A DNA stretch of 64,000 bases. Source: DAISJD01 sp036821645. GTDB lineage: Bacteria > Pseudomonadota > Alphaproteobacteria > ATCC43930 > CGMCC-115725. The notes beneath the pieces were generated by a model that saw only the letters and a list, made by a program, of their open reading frames with translations, ran no database searches and was not told the DNA's origin. The DNA lies in NCBI GenBank assembly GCA_036821645.1, contig DAISJD010000003.1, positions 18,043 to 82,042 of the forward strand. The letters run 5' to 3'. This document shows, in pieces, positions 8,560 to 16,438 of the stretch. Each line of letters opens with the position of its first letter. Position 1 is the first letter of the stretch. Made by a program: the position numbers and the translations under genes.

Positions 8560-9756
8560 TTAGCGCCCCTTCAATGCAATGCTTGCATTATATATGTTCA
8601 TAAAAAAGGATATGACCAAACTAATCGTCAGATAAGTCCCCATAATGATCGACATACCTTCGATTGCTTGTCCAGTTTGATTCATCTGCGTGTTCGTCAC
8701 AAAAACCAAATCTGGATAGCCAATTGCAACAGCAAGCGTCGAATTCTTGGTCAAATTTAAAAATTGGCTCGTCATCGGCGGAATGACGACCCGAACAGCC
8801 TGAGGCAACACTATGAGACGTAAAATCTGTCCTTTATTCAAACCCAATGCACTTGCCGCTTCTGTTTGTCCATGGCTCACGGCCAAAATACCAGACCGAA
8901 CAATCTCGGCTATGTAAGCCGAAGTATAAATAACCAAACCAAACAACAAGGCAGTGTGTTCAGGTAATAAAGTGATCCCACCTTCAAAATTTAATCCTTT
9001 GAAAACAGGAAACTCGACCGAAAGTGGGGACCCCAAAGCAAGAAAAACAATTGCCGGGATCAGAACAATAATACAAAAATTAACATAGAAAGTTGGAAAA
9101 TTCTTTCCCGTTAGATCTTGTCTCTCCCGCGCCCAAAGCGTAATGGCACAAGCAAGGGCAATAGATAAAAGCAGTGACGCAAGAATATAAAGGTGCAATC
9201 GATCGGCCAGGGGTACGGGAACCATCAGGCCCTTCACCGACAGAAAAACGCCAGGAAGAAAGTTCCACGCATCCCGTGCAAACGGGGTCGAAAAATTAAG
9301 AAAGGTATAGATAAACAGCAATTGCAACAGAAGCGGCACATTTCTAATCAATTCGACAAAAAAAAGCGAAAGCCTTGAAATCAAGAAATTACTCGAAAGA
9401 CGGGCAATACCAATCAGGGTGCCCAAGATTGTCGATAGAATTATCCCGGCAAACGAAACAGAAAGCGTGTTAAGCAACCCGACGACAAAGGCGCGACCAT
9501 ACGTATCCGAAGGTGAGTAAGGTATCATCGATTCACTGATCTGAAAACCGGCTTCCTGGGTAATAAACCCATAGCCAGTCGCAATAGATTGTCGCTGCAA
9601 ATTGATAATTGCATTGTTTGCCAAATAGTAAATTGATAACAAAAGAGCAGCAATGACAAAAAATTGCCAGAAAATTGCTCTAACCTGAGGATCATTTAAC
9701 CAAACAGATAGAATATTAGTGTCCTGCGCCGTTTTTAGAGAGGCTTTCTTACTCAT
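8560..9756 (-). CDS. aapQ: General L-amino acid ABC transporter permease AapQ
   Basis: The 398-residue membrane protein has the family's long periplasmic insert between early and late helices. The conserved core includes LNTLSVSFAGIILSTILGTLIGIARLS, LIRNVPLLLQLLF and the EAA motif EAASALGLNKGQILRLIVLPQAV. It forms the channel with AapM. The 123 bases between it and aapJ contain a hairpin with a T-rich tail (9801-9838). Confidence 0.92.
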   Translation of the reverse strand: MSKKASLKTAQDTNILSVWLNDPQVRAIFWQFFVIAALLLSIYYLANNAIINLQRQSIATGYGFITQEAGFQISESMIPYSPSDTYGRAFVVGLLNTLSVSFAGIILSTILGTLIGIARLSSNFLISRLSLFFVELIRNVPLLLQLLFIYTFLNFSTPFARDAWNFLPGVFLSVKGLMVPVPLADRLHLYILASLLLSIALACAITLWARERQDLTGKNFPTFYVNFCIIVLIPAIVFLALGSPLSVEFPVFKGLNFEGGITLLPEHTALLFGLVIYTSAYIAEIVRSGILAVSHGQTEAASALGLNKGQILRLIVLPQAVRVVIPPMTSQFLNLTKNSTLAVAIGYPDLVFVTNTQMNQTGQAIEGMSIIMGTYLTISLVISFFMNIYNASIALKGR

Positions 9757-9800
9757 GCGCTAATCACCTTATCACAACACACACTAATTGCTTAAAAATA

Positions 9801-9838
9801 TGCTTGACCCAACCGCAAACACGCAACAGGGTCAAGCA
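9801..9838 (-). terminator. Attenuator-like hairpin between aapJ and aapQ
   Basis: On the minus strand, perfect 10-base arms (9829-9838 and 9801-9810) enclose an 18-base loop and are followed by TATTTTTA. The position just after the binding-protein gene suggests partial termination or protection of the aapJ message from 3' decay, giving excess AapJ over the permease. Confidence 0.6.
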
Positions 9839-9879
9839 TAGTCCCAACGCTAATTAATACTCACTTTTTTAGCGCGCAA

Positions 9880-10905
9880 TCAACGCAGCGGCGGTGCGTA
9901 CATCAATCCGCCGGCATTCCAAAGCGCATTGACGCCACGCTCAATTTTCAACGGGCTGCCCTTACCGACATTCCGTTCGAAAACTTCGCCGTAATTGCCG
10001 ACGGCCTTAATGGCATTATAGGCCCATTTTTCATCCAAACCCAAAGCCTTGCCATTTTGTGGAATGACGCCCAAGAGACGCTTGACGTTCGGATCATCAG
10101 ACTTCAGCTGATCATCGACATTGCGCTGCGTAATACCCTTTTCCTCAGCCTCGATCAGGGCATAAACGGTCCAACGCAGAATATTGAAGAATTGATCGTC
10201 ACCTTGGCGAACCGCCGGTGCCAAAGGTTCCTTCGAGATCAGTTCGGGCAGAATCACATAATCGTCGGGATTAGGTGCCTTGGCAATGCGCGTGCCAGCA
10301 AGACCAGAGGCATCCGTCGTATAAACATCACAGCGCCCAGAGAAGAAAGCGTTCTCAACCTCATCCAGTTTCTCGATCACAACAGGCTTCAAATCCATCT
10401 TATTCGTGCGGAAATAATCAGCCAAATTGAGTTCGGTCGTGGTTCCAGGTTGTACGCAGACAGTGGCACCGGACAATTGCTTAGCACTCTTGATGCCAAG
10501 TTTTTTTGACACCATAAACCCCTGACCGTCGTAAAAAACGCTGGGGGCGAACAAAAGGCCAAGCGATCCTTCACGCGTCAAGGTCCAGGTAGAATTACGA
10601 GACAGGATGTCAATTTCGCCCGATTGAAGAGCGGTAAACCGTTGTGGGGCCGATAAAGGCACATACTTCACCTTGTCGGGCGTGCCGAAAATCGCAGCAG
10701 AAACGGCACGACAGACATCGACATCCAGGCCTTTATAGACACCTTGGCTATCAGGAATGCTGAAACCGGCGGTGCCGCCTTGGTTAACACCACAGGTGAT
10801 TTGGCCCTTGGCCTTCACATTATCGAGTGTCGGACCGGCATAGGCCGAACCACAGACAGAATAAAGTGCCGCAAAGGAAACTGACACCGTCAAAATTCGC
10901 TTCAT
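9880..10905 (-). CDS. aapJ: General L-amino acid ABC transporter, periplasmic binding protein AapJ
   Basis: The 341-residue product has a signal peptide (cleavage after GSAYA, about residue 23) followed by GPTLDNVKAKGQITCGVNQGGTAGFS, the characteristic AapJ start. Further family features are ALQSGEIDILSRNSTWTLTRE and the C-terminal NAIKAVGNYGEVFERNVG. It captures L-amino acids in the periplasm for AapQMP and is first in the operon, so its promoter lies in the AT-rich region upstream of 10905. Confidence 0.94.
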   Translation of the reverse strand: MKRILTVSVSFAALYSVCGSAYAGPTLDNVKAKGQITCGVNQGGTAGFSIPDSQGVYKGLDVDVCRAVSAAIFGTPDKVKYVPLSAPQRFTALQSGEIDILSRNSTWTLTREGSLGLLFAPSVFYDGQGFMVSKKLGIKSAKQLSGATVCVQPGTTTELNLADYFRTNKMDLKPVVIEKLDEVENAFFSGRCDVYTTDASGLAGTRIAKAPNPDDYVILPELISKEPLAPAVRQGDDQFFNILRWTVYALIEAEEKGITQRNVDDQLKSDDPNVKRLLGVIPQNGKALGLDEKWAYNAIKAVGNYGEVFERNVGKGSPLKIERGVNALWNAGGLMYAPPLR

Positions 10906-11370
10906 TGAGCAACCCCTGTTATCATTTAGCAGAAAATCATGTCACAATACCCGCAACACGCCCCCGCCATTGTGTTAAAGAGGATGGCATCAATAGGCCA
11001 AAAAAGCAAGACTCATACAGCAAAACCAATGATAACCTTTCAACTATTTCAACAAAAAAATTTTGTAAAGCGTATCGGGGAAAATTTCAAAAAAAACAAA
11101 AAAATTTACTTTTTAAAAAAATTATCTTTTTTTATTATTGATTTTTTTGTTTTTTTTACTTAAGTAATCCCGCATTTTGCAAAGAAAAATTGAATTAAAA
11201 ATAATTTTTTTAAATTTTTTTCTTTAAAAATTTGGAAAATATTACAATCTTTTGTTTTTAAAAAAATCCTTCCCTTTGGCTTAATGAAAAATTAAAGCTT
11301 GCATTACACGCGAAACTTGAACATAAAGGAATCGATCATAATAATTTTTTATGAAGTTTGCTCCGATCCG

Positions 11371-11403
11371 TTCTTCTGACAGGTGGAGCATCCGTCAGAA
11401 GAA
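11371..11403. promoter_or_regulatory. Perfect inverted repeat upstream of XRE regulator (distal)
   Basis: TTCTTCTGAC (11371-11380) is repeated in inverse orientation at 11394-11403 with a 13-base spacer whose ends (GG/CC) extend the pairing. No T-run follows on either strand, so it is not an ordinary terminator. It may be an operator or a structured RNA leader. Confidence 0.5.
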
Positions 11404-11472
11404 AACCTAGTCGCCGTCGGTAAGTTGGGTGTCGCTCTTTTTTGTGATAAATTCCCTGTAGCCAACAACTGC

Positions 11473-11497
11473 CTATCTATGCTTCACTCATAGATAG
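11473..11497. promoter_or_regulatory. Perfect inverted repeat just upstream of XRE regulator (likely operator)
   Basis: CTATCTATG (11473-11481) and CATAGATAG (11489-11497) form a perfect 9-base inverted repeat with a 7-base spacer, ending 24 bases before the ATG of the HTH regulator. The spacing and symmetry suit a dimeric XRE/Cro-type operator, suggesting autoregulation. Confidence 0.55.
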
Positions 11498-11521
11498 CAT
11501 AAAGTAGAATGAGGTAACGTC

Positions 11522-12019
11522 ATGGCCCGTCCATCTAACGTGCAAAACATCATCGTTTCTCGTAATCAATCCCGCGGTCAGCTGAGCAATGAACAGTTAA
11601 AAGCCATCGACGTCGCCGTCGGTGCACAAGTTAGGCTTCGCCGAATCTTGTTGGGTTTATCGCAGGAAGCTGTTTCGAAGGTCATCGGCCTGACATTTCA
11701 GCAATTGCAGAAATACGAGCATGGCACCAACCGGATCAGCGCATCGCGGCTTTATCAGTTATCGCTTATTCTGCATGTTCCTGTGTCTTACTTCTTTGAA
11801 ACGGTCGACATCGAAGGCGGTGCCGAGGCCGCTCAGGAAATATTTGAAACGGCTTCCGGCACCATTGGTGATATCGACGGCGTGCCGAGCGATCTCATGA
11901 AAAAGCGTAAAACCGTCGAATTGGTTCGCGCGTTTTATGCGATCGAAGACGATCGTCAACGCAATGCCGCTCTTAATCTTCTGAAGACATTGTCAAAAAG
12001 CAACACCGTATTAAAGTAG
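11522..12019 (+). CDS. XRE/Cro-CI family transcriptional regulator
   Basis: The 165-residue protein has a helix-turn-helix domain at about residues 30-90 (AVGAQVRLRRILLGLSQEAVSKVIGLT and QQLQKYEHGTNRISASRLYQLS), followed by a short C-terminal region. Similar stand-alone alphaproteobacterial regulators exist, but the target is not known. There is no sensor domain and no phage gene nearby, so it is not a prophage repressor by context. It is monocistronic: a strong terminator follows at 12043-12083. Confidence 0.85.
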   Translation: MARPSNVQNIIVSRNQSRGQLSNEQLKAIDVAVGAQVRLRRILLGLSQEAVSKVIGLTFQQLQKYEHGTNRISASRLYQLSLILHVPVSYFFETVDIEGGAEAAQEIFETASGTIGDIDGVPSDLMKKRKTVELVRAFYAIEDDRQRNAALNLLKTLSKSNTVLK

Positions 12020-12042
12020 AAAATACTCAAATCTTATTCTTA

Positions 12043-12083
12043 AAAAAAATGCCATGAGGTTATGATTCTCATGGCATTTTTTT
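12043..12083 (+). terminator. Rho-independent terminator after XRE regulator
   Basis: ATGCCATGAG and CTCATGGCAT, flanked by an A-run on the left and a T-run on the right, form a perfect stem with a 9-base loop. The symmetric A/T flanks would let it act in both directions. Confidence 0.9.
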
Positions 12084-12212
12084 ATATAACCTCTTCATTT
12101 TTTACCTATCACCCAATCATAATTTTTCAACACTGTATCTTGCTCTCTGATGATTGCCCTGGTAAGGAGGATTGTCTAGCAAGCCATAAACACCCCATGA
12201 AACGGCTCTGTC

Positions 12213-13049
12213 ATGTTGGTTTTTAATTTTTTGAAACGATTGATTGTTTCGTTTTTTTTATGCTTCTTTTTTTGGGGGCAATCCTTGATGGCCGCCGATC
12301 AGGCCGCAGACATGCAACCAAAACACCCAATCACAATCAGCGTCATTGGCGATTCGTTGGCTGATGGTATCTGGGGGGGGCTTTTTCGACAACTCCAACC
12401 AAAAAAACAGCGCGATTTTATCTTACAACGACATACCCGAAATGGAACGGGCCTTGTGCGACCCGATATTTATGATTGGCAACAAGGTGTCACTGAAATT
12501 GTCAATGCCGAACATCCTGACGTCATCATCATTTGTCTTGGCCTGAATGATCGCCAGGACGCTATCGTCGATGGAAAGAGGAAAGCAACTTTCAAAAGCA
12601 CCGTCTGGAAAAGCGATTATGAGAACGCTGTTGAAAAACTGATTCAATCGGCAGGCAAGGGTGCCGCGTCAATTTATTGGGTTGGACTTCCCAGTATGCG
12701 TGATCAAACGATTGCTGACGATGCAGATTATTTAAATGCCATATTCGAATCCGAATCGAAAAAACTGAACATATCTTACGTGTCATGGCATGATATGAGC
12801 GTCGATGAAACGGGAAAATTTGCATCGCATTTGAAAGCCAACGATGGAAAAATTAAACTCGTAAGAGCAGATGATGGCATGCATTTTACATCTATCGGTT
12901 ATGAAGTAATAGCAAAAAACATTCTTGAAATCTTCAATGCTGCCATTATAAACGGATCAATTAAGAACATACTTGATAATAATGAACCACATAATGAGAA
13001 TGAAAACCATCAAGTATCTTCAAAAAAATGGACTTACTCCATTGAGTAA
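12213..13049 (+). CDS. SGNH/GDSL-family hydrolase or acyltransferase, exported
   Basis: The 278-residue protein has an N-terminal hydrophobic signal (about 10-25) and the SGNH blocks: VIGDSLADG with the nucleophile Ser near 48, ICLGLND with Asn near 112, and DGMHFTSIGY with Asp/His near 221/224. SGNH proteins add or remove O-acyl groups on polysaccharides. Here it precedes a second SGNH protein and an MBOAT acyltransferase, so periplasmic polysaccharide O-acylation is likely. An in-frame TGA at 12198 bars an earlier start, and no good Shine-Dalgarno precedes 12213. The sequence is AT-rich compared with flanking operons. Confidence 0.75.
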   Translation: MLVFNFLKRLIVSFFLCFFFWGQSLMAADQAADMQPKHPITISVIGDSLADGIWGGLFRQLQPKKQRDFILQRHTRNGTGLVRPDIYDWQQGVTEIVNAEHPDVIIICLGLNDRQDAIVDGKRKATFKSTVWKSDYENAVEKLIQSAGKGAASIYWVGLPSMRDQTIADDADYLNAIFESESKKLNISYVSWHDMSVDETGKFASHLKANDGKIKLVRADDGMHFTSIGYEVIAKNILEIFNAAIINGSIKNILDNNEPHNENENHQVSSKKWTYSIE

Positions 13050-14475
13050 TTTTTCTTTAAATTCAATATTTATTATTCTGTCATTTTTATTGATCAGTGG
13101 GTGTAAACCTGATGACAGATCAAAGGATTCAGGCGTCGTTCCAATACCAAAAAATTCTGTTTCATCTATACAAGATACGGCAATTGTTCAAAAAAATGAT
13201 AACACTGTCCCGTCACCCGTTTCTATAACCGAACTTAGCGGACCGATCGGGCATTTGGCACCCAGTGCACCAGTAAAACTGTCAAAAAGATCAAGCAATC
13301 CATTAGATAATTTTTTTCACGCCCTGAATGACCTGGAAACAGGGCGTCGGGCAAGAGCGGTACGGATTCTTCAACTTGGTGACAGTCATACCGCCGGCGA
13401 TCGTTTCAGCGGTCGCTTACGCAGTCGGTTTCAAGAGCGTTTTGGCGATGGAGGACGTGGGCTATTGCCGGTTGGCGTTCCCTATATTGGATATAGACCG
13501 GCCCCCTATGCTGCTGCAATGTCTTCCGGTTGGCGGGTCTATAATAGTTTCAATGCACAAAATTTAGGTGCCTATGGCGTTACTGGTTTTCGGTTACAAA
13601 CGGCACAGAATGAACAAAACCTATCGTTAACTGCACAAGAAATGCAGTTTTTTGATCGTGCCGAACTTGAAATCCTTCAACAGCCCAATGGTGGTTTATT
13701 GCAAGTCACCGTCGATGGCGAAAAAATCCAAGAAATAGAGACGGCTGGACCAAATTTTCGTGCAGAGAGAATTTCGCTCAATATCAAGAAAAAATCGCAT
13801 AAAATTGAAATTATTACCAAAAACAATCGACCAGTTGATTTAATTTCCTTAAATATTGAAAAATCAAACCCAGGTATTTTATTAGATAGTGTAGGAATTA
13901 GCGGTGCCACACAAAGCGTTATCGAACGGTGGGATGCCTCTATTGTTGATTGGGAACTAAAAAACACCGCTCCCGATCTTATCATTTTTGCCTATGGCAC
14001 TAACGAGGGCTTTGCCCCAGACGTAAAACCCGATTCGTATGAAGTTTCTTTTGCCGCCGTCATAGATCGATTGAAACAAAGTGCGCCCATGGCATCTATT
14101 CTCATTGTCGGTCCGCCAGATGGGGAAAAACAGCCGCAAGGCTGCGGCCCATCTCCCCTCTGCATAGGAGAAGAAGTCGCCCGCACCAATCATCGCGGCG
14201 GCGGTCGATGCGCTTGGATTCCACCATCGGGCCTTGCGCTTATTCGCCAAGCGCAAAAACATCTTGCCATCCAAAATAACTACGGGTTCTGGGACTGGTC
14301 CCGCGTTATGGGAGGATCTTGCGGTACCCATCGTTGGGCCCAAATGATGCCGCCTTTGGCGCGTCCTGATCATATTCATTTCACGGCCGATGGTTATCTC
14401 ATTGCCGGTGATGCACTTTTTGATGATCTCATGGGCCAATATAAAATTTATAAACAGAACCAACCTCACCCTTAA
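12982..14475 (+). CDS. SGNH-like lipoprotein
   Basis: From ATG 12982 the product is 497 residues. A long N-region leads to a hydrophobic helix ending LLISGC, a lipobox with Cys about 41. SGNH blocks follow: LQLGDSHTAGD (Ser about 135), FAYGTNEG (about 338) and DHIHFTADGY (Asp/His about 463/466). It overlaps the 3' end of the preceding gene by 68 bases in another frame, implying coupling. The frame is open from a TTG at 12973, but ATGs at 12982, 12994 and 13000 are more plausible. It probably transfers or removes O-acyl groups together with the MBOAT protein. Confidence 0.75.
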   Translation: MNHIMRMKTIKYLQKNGLTPLSNFSLNSIFIILSFLLISGCKPDDRSKDSGVVPIPKNSVSSIQDTAIVQKNDNTVPSPVSITELSGPIGHLAPSAPVKLSKRSSNPLDNFFHALNDLETGRRARAVRILQLGDSHTAGDRFSGRLRSRFQERFGDGGRGLLPVGVPYIGYRPAPYAAAMSSGWRVYNSFNAQNLGAYGVTGFRLQTAQNEQNLSLTAQEMQFFDRAELEILQQPNGGLLQVTVDGEKIQEIETAGPNFRAERISLNIKKKSHKIEIITKNNRPVDLISLNIEKSNPGILLDSVGISGATQSVIERWDASIVDWELKNTAPDLIIFAYGTNEGFAPDVKPDSYEVSFAAVIDRLKQSAPMASILIVGPPDGEKQPQGCGPSPLCIGEEVARTNHRGGGRCAWIPPSGLALIRQAQKHLAIQNNYGFWDWSRVMGGSCGTHRWAQMMPPLARPDHIHFTADGYLIAGDALFDDLMGQYKIYKQNQPHP

Positions 14476-14497
14476 TCCGATTGAATCAGGTTTTGAC

Positions 14498-15913
14498 ATG
14501 CAATTTCCAACCGCAATTTTTCTAATTTTTTTTCTTTTCAGTTTCTCCATCATTTGGCTAAGCAATCCATGGAATGAGCTGCGTAAGGCTATTCTTGTCG
14601 TCCTGAGCTTCGTATTTTATGCCTGGTGGAACATAAATTATATTTTCCTCCTTTCTTTTATTGCATTATTTAGCTATTTTGTTGGTAATTTGATTTTTTT
14701 AATAGAAAAAAAATTGTATAAAAAAATAATATTAATAGTATCCATCTCAATTAATATTTTATTATTAGGTTTTTTTAAATACCTTACTTTTTTTACCGAG
14801 TTAATTAATCAGGGCTTAGATTATTTATCCTACAAATCAACAATTCCTTATCTTGAGATTACGCTTCCGGTCGGAATTTCATTTATGACATTTCACGGCA
14901 TTTCATATGTTATGGATGTCTATAAAAATAAGATACAGGCAACAAAAAATCCAATTGATCTATTATTGTATGTTGCCTTTTTTCCGCAACTTGTTGCAGG
15001 ACCCATTGTCCGCGCATCAGTTTTCTTACCACAATTTAAAAAGTCCCCAGATCCAAATCAGATCTATATCAATAAAGGTCTAATATTAATTATTTTAGGA
15101 CTATTTAAAAAAGTCGTATTAGCCAGTGCTCTTGCCAATGATATTGTTGACCCTGTTTTTTTATCTCCAGAATCTTATCATGCTATTGATTTAATTCTGG
15201 CAATTTATGGTTATTCTGCTCAAATATACTGCGATTTTAGTGGTTACAGTGACATCGCCATAGGTCTTGCTCTCTTACTTGGTTATCATTTTCCAATTAA
15301 TTTCAATCAACCCTATCGCGCCACCAGCCCATCGGATTTCTGGCAGCGCTGGCATATTTCTTTATCGTCATGGCTTAGAGATTATCTTTATATTTCTCTT
15401 GGTGGAAACAGGCAAGGATTATTGCGAACAAATTTAAATAAAATGATCACTATGTTTCTTGGAGGTCTTTGGCATGGCGCACGAGATACTTTTATCGTTT
15501 GGGGGATTATGCATGGCTTTCTTTTGATTGTGCAAGATTTTATCAAAAAAATAATTCCAAAAACACTTATTGATACAAAATTATTTCGTATTCTGGGAAT
15601 TTTCTTGACATTCAATCTCGTATGTTTGGCTTGGGTTCCCTTCCGATGCGCCAGTTTTGCTGACATGCTTACATATTGGACCAGTCTTGCTAATTGGAAT
15701 CAAGAAATTCAATATTCAACTCCTTTTATTTTCACCCTGCTTACAGTATCCTTTTCCTTTCACTATTTACCTTCAAGCCTTTTTGAGAAAAGTGTCCGCC
15801 TTTTGGATTGCATGCCGTTAATCCAGCGCGGTGTTCTTGCCGGCTTCCTCGTCATGATCATAGATGCATTGGGTCCGACCGGCATTGCGCCCTTCATATA
15901 TTTTCAATTCTAA
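14498..15913 (+). CDS. MBOAT-family membrane O-acyltransferase (AlgI/PatA-like)
   Basis: The 471-residue polytopic membrane protein has the MBOAT hallmarks: YCDFSGYSDIAIG (about 244-256), FWQRWHISLSSWLRDYLYI (about 281-299) and GGLWHGARD with the likely catalytic His near 326, then a second His near 339. Such proteins pass acyl groups across the inner membrane for O-acylation of alginate, peptidoglycan or other glycans, with SGNH partners in the periplasm, as found immediately upstream. The start at 14498 follows the previous gene by 22 bases. An earlier in-frame start would lie inside that gene. It is strongly AT-rich. Confidence 0.88.
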   Translation: MQFPTAIFLIFFLFSFSIIWLSNPWNELRKAILVVLSFVFYAWWNINYIFLLSFIALFSYFVGNLIFLIEKKLYKKIILIVSISINILLLGFFKYLTFFTELINQGLDYLSYKSTIPYLEITLPVGISFMTFHGISYVMDVYKNKIQATKNPIDLLLYVAFFPQLVAGPIVRASVFLPQFKKSPDPNQIYINKGLILIILGLFKKVVLASALANDIVDPVFLSPESYHAIDLILAIYGYSAQIYCDFSGYSDIAIGLALLLGYHFPINFNQPYRATSPSDFWQRWHISLSSWLRDYLYISLGGNRQGLLRTNLNKMITMFLGGLWHGARDTFIVWGIMHGFLLIVQDFIKKIIPKTLIDTKLFRILGIFLTFNLVCLAWVPFRCASFADMLTYWTSLANWNQEIQYSTPFIFTLLTVSFSFHYLPSSLFEKSVRLLDCMPLIQRGVLAGFLVMIIDALGPTGIAPFIYFQF

Positions 15914-15926
15914 AGATCGTGCCGCC

Positions 15927-16178
15927 ATGACCAGAATAAAATACGATGCCATGCCCTTTAAAATTCTGAGAAGCTTGCTGATCGGCAGCTTCGTTCTCTC
16001 GGTCTTCACAGCAGATCAAATTGAGCTTTGGAGCCATGACCTTCCCGCCTCTGCAATCAGTGATCAACTCATCGATCTGGCTAAAACTTGGCGGGATGCA
16101 ACCCATCGGCTTTATTTGGATCGACCTCATGCGACCCTTCGCAGCTGGATGCGCCATGCAGAGGGCAAAACCGAGTGA
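15927..16178 (+). CDS. Small membrane-anchored protein of unknown function
   Basis: This 83-residue product has one hydrophobic segment near the N-terminus (FKILRSLLIGSFVLSVFTA) and a charged tail. It starts 13 bases after the MBOAT stop in the same direction, so it belongs to that operon. No family is recognised. The position suggests an accessory of the acylation complex, but this is inference only. The start at 15927 is preferred to an upstream in-frame one that overlaps the MBOAT gene. Confidence 0.5.
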   Translation: MTRIKYDAMPFKILRSLLIGSFVLSVFTADQIELWSHDLPASAISDQLIDLAKTWRDATHRLYLDRPHATLRSWMRHAEGKTE

Positions 16179-16264
16179 CGGAAGACTATTCGCCGGAACT
16201 GCGACATCCTGAGTGTCCTTTGTTTTTTCAGTTTGTGCCAATCTGCCGCGTTTCTTCACCGGCC

Positions 16265-16285
16265 AAAACCCGACGACGGGGTTTT
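16265..16285 (+). terminator. Probable terminator of the acylation operon
   Basis: AAAACCC (16265-16271) and GGGTTTT (16279-16285) form a short stem with a 7-base loop. A weaker outer pairing GTGCCA/TGGCAC surrounds it. It lies between the small membrane protein and the thiol-reductase gene. Confidence 0.5.
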
Positions 16286-16438
16286 AGACTGGCACCAATA
16301 TCTGTTAGTATCGGTGGAAAGTGATCGGCACTTGGTCAACGATGGGATATAAGCTGTGGGCCGATGGGCCGCATGATCCGACGATCATTCTGTGATCTTT
16401 TTGGCTATGGCATCGGGTAAATTATTGAGGAAGAGATC

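Larger units (their letters stand above)
10906..11521. promoter_or_regulatory. AT-rich divergent control region between aapJ and the XRE regulator
   Basis: This 616-base gap lies between two divergent genes. About 11035-11330 is extremely AT-rich, with runs of 6-8 A or T, and should be intrinsically curved. Two perfect inverted repeats lie on the regulator side (see 11371-11403 and 11473-11497). No credible coding sequence was found. Promoters for both flanking genes must be here. Confidence 0.6.

Noticed and set aside
11522..12019. Prophage repressor
   Set aside because: The XRE regulator has no integrase, recombination or structural phage gene nearby.
12166..12212. Leader peptide after the strong Shine-Dalgarno near 12166
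   Set aside because: An AAGGAGG is present, but the only nearby ATG frame (12197) is 9 codons long and too far from it. There is no evidence of regulation.
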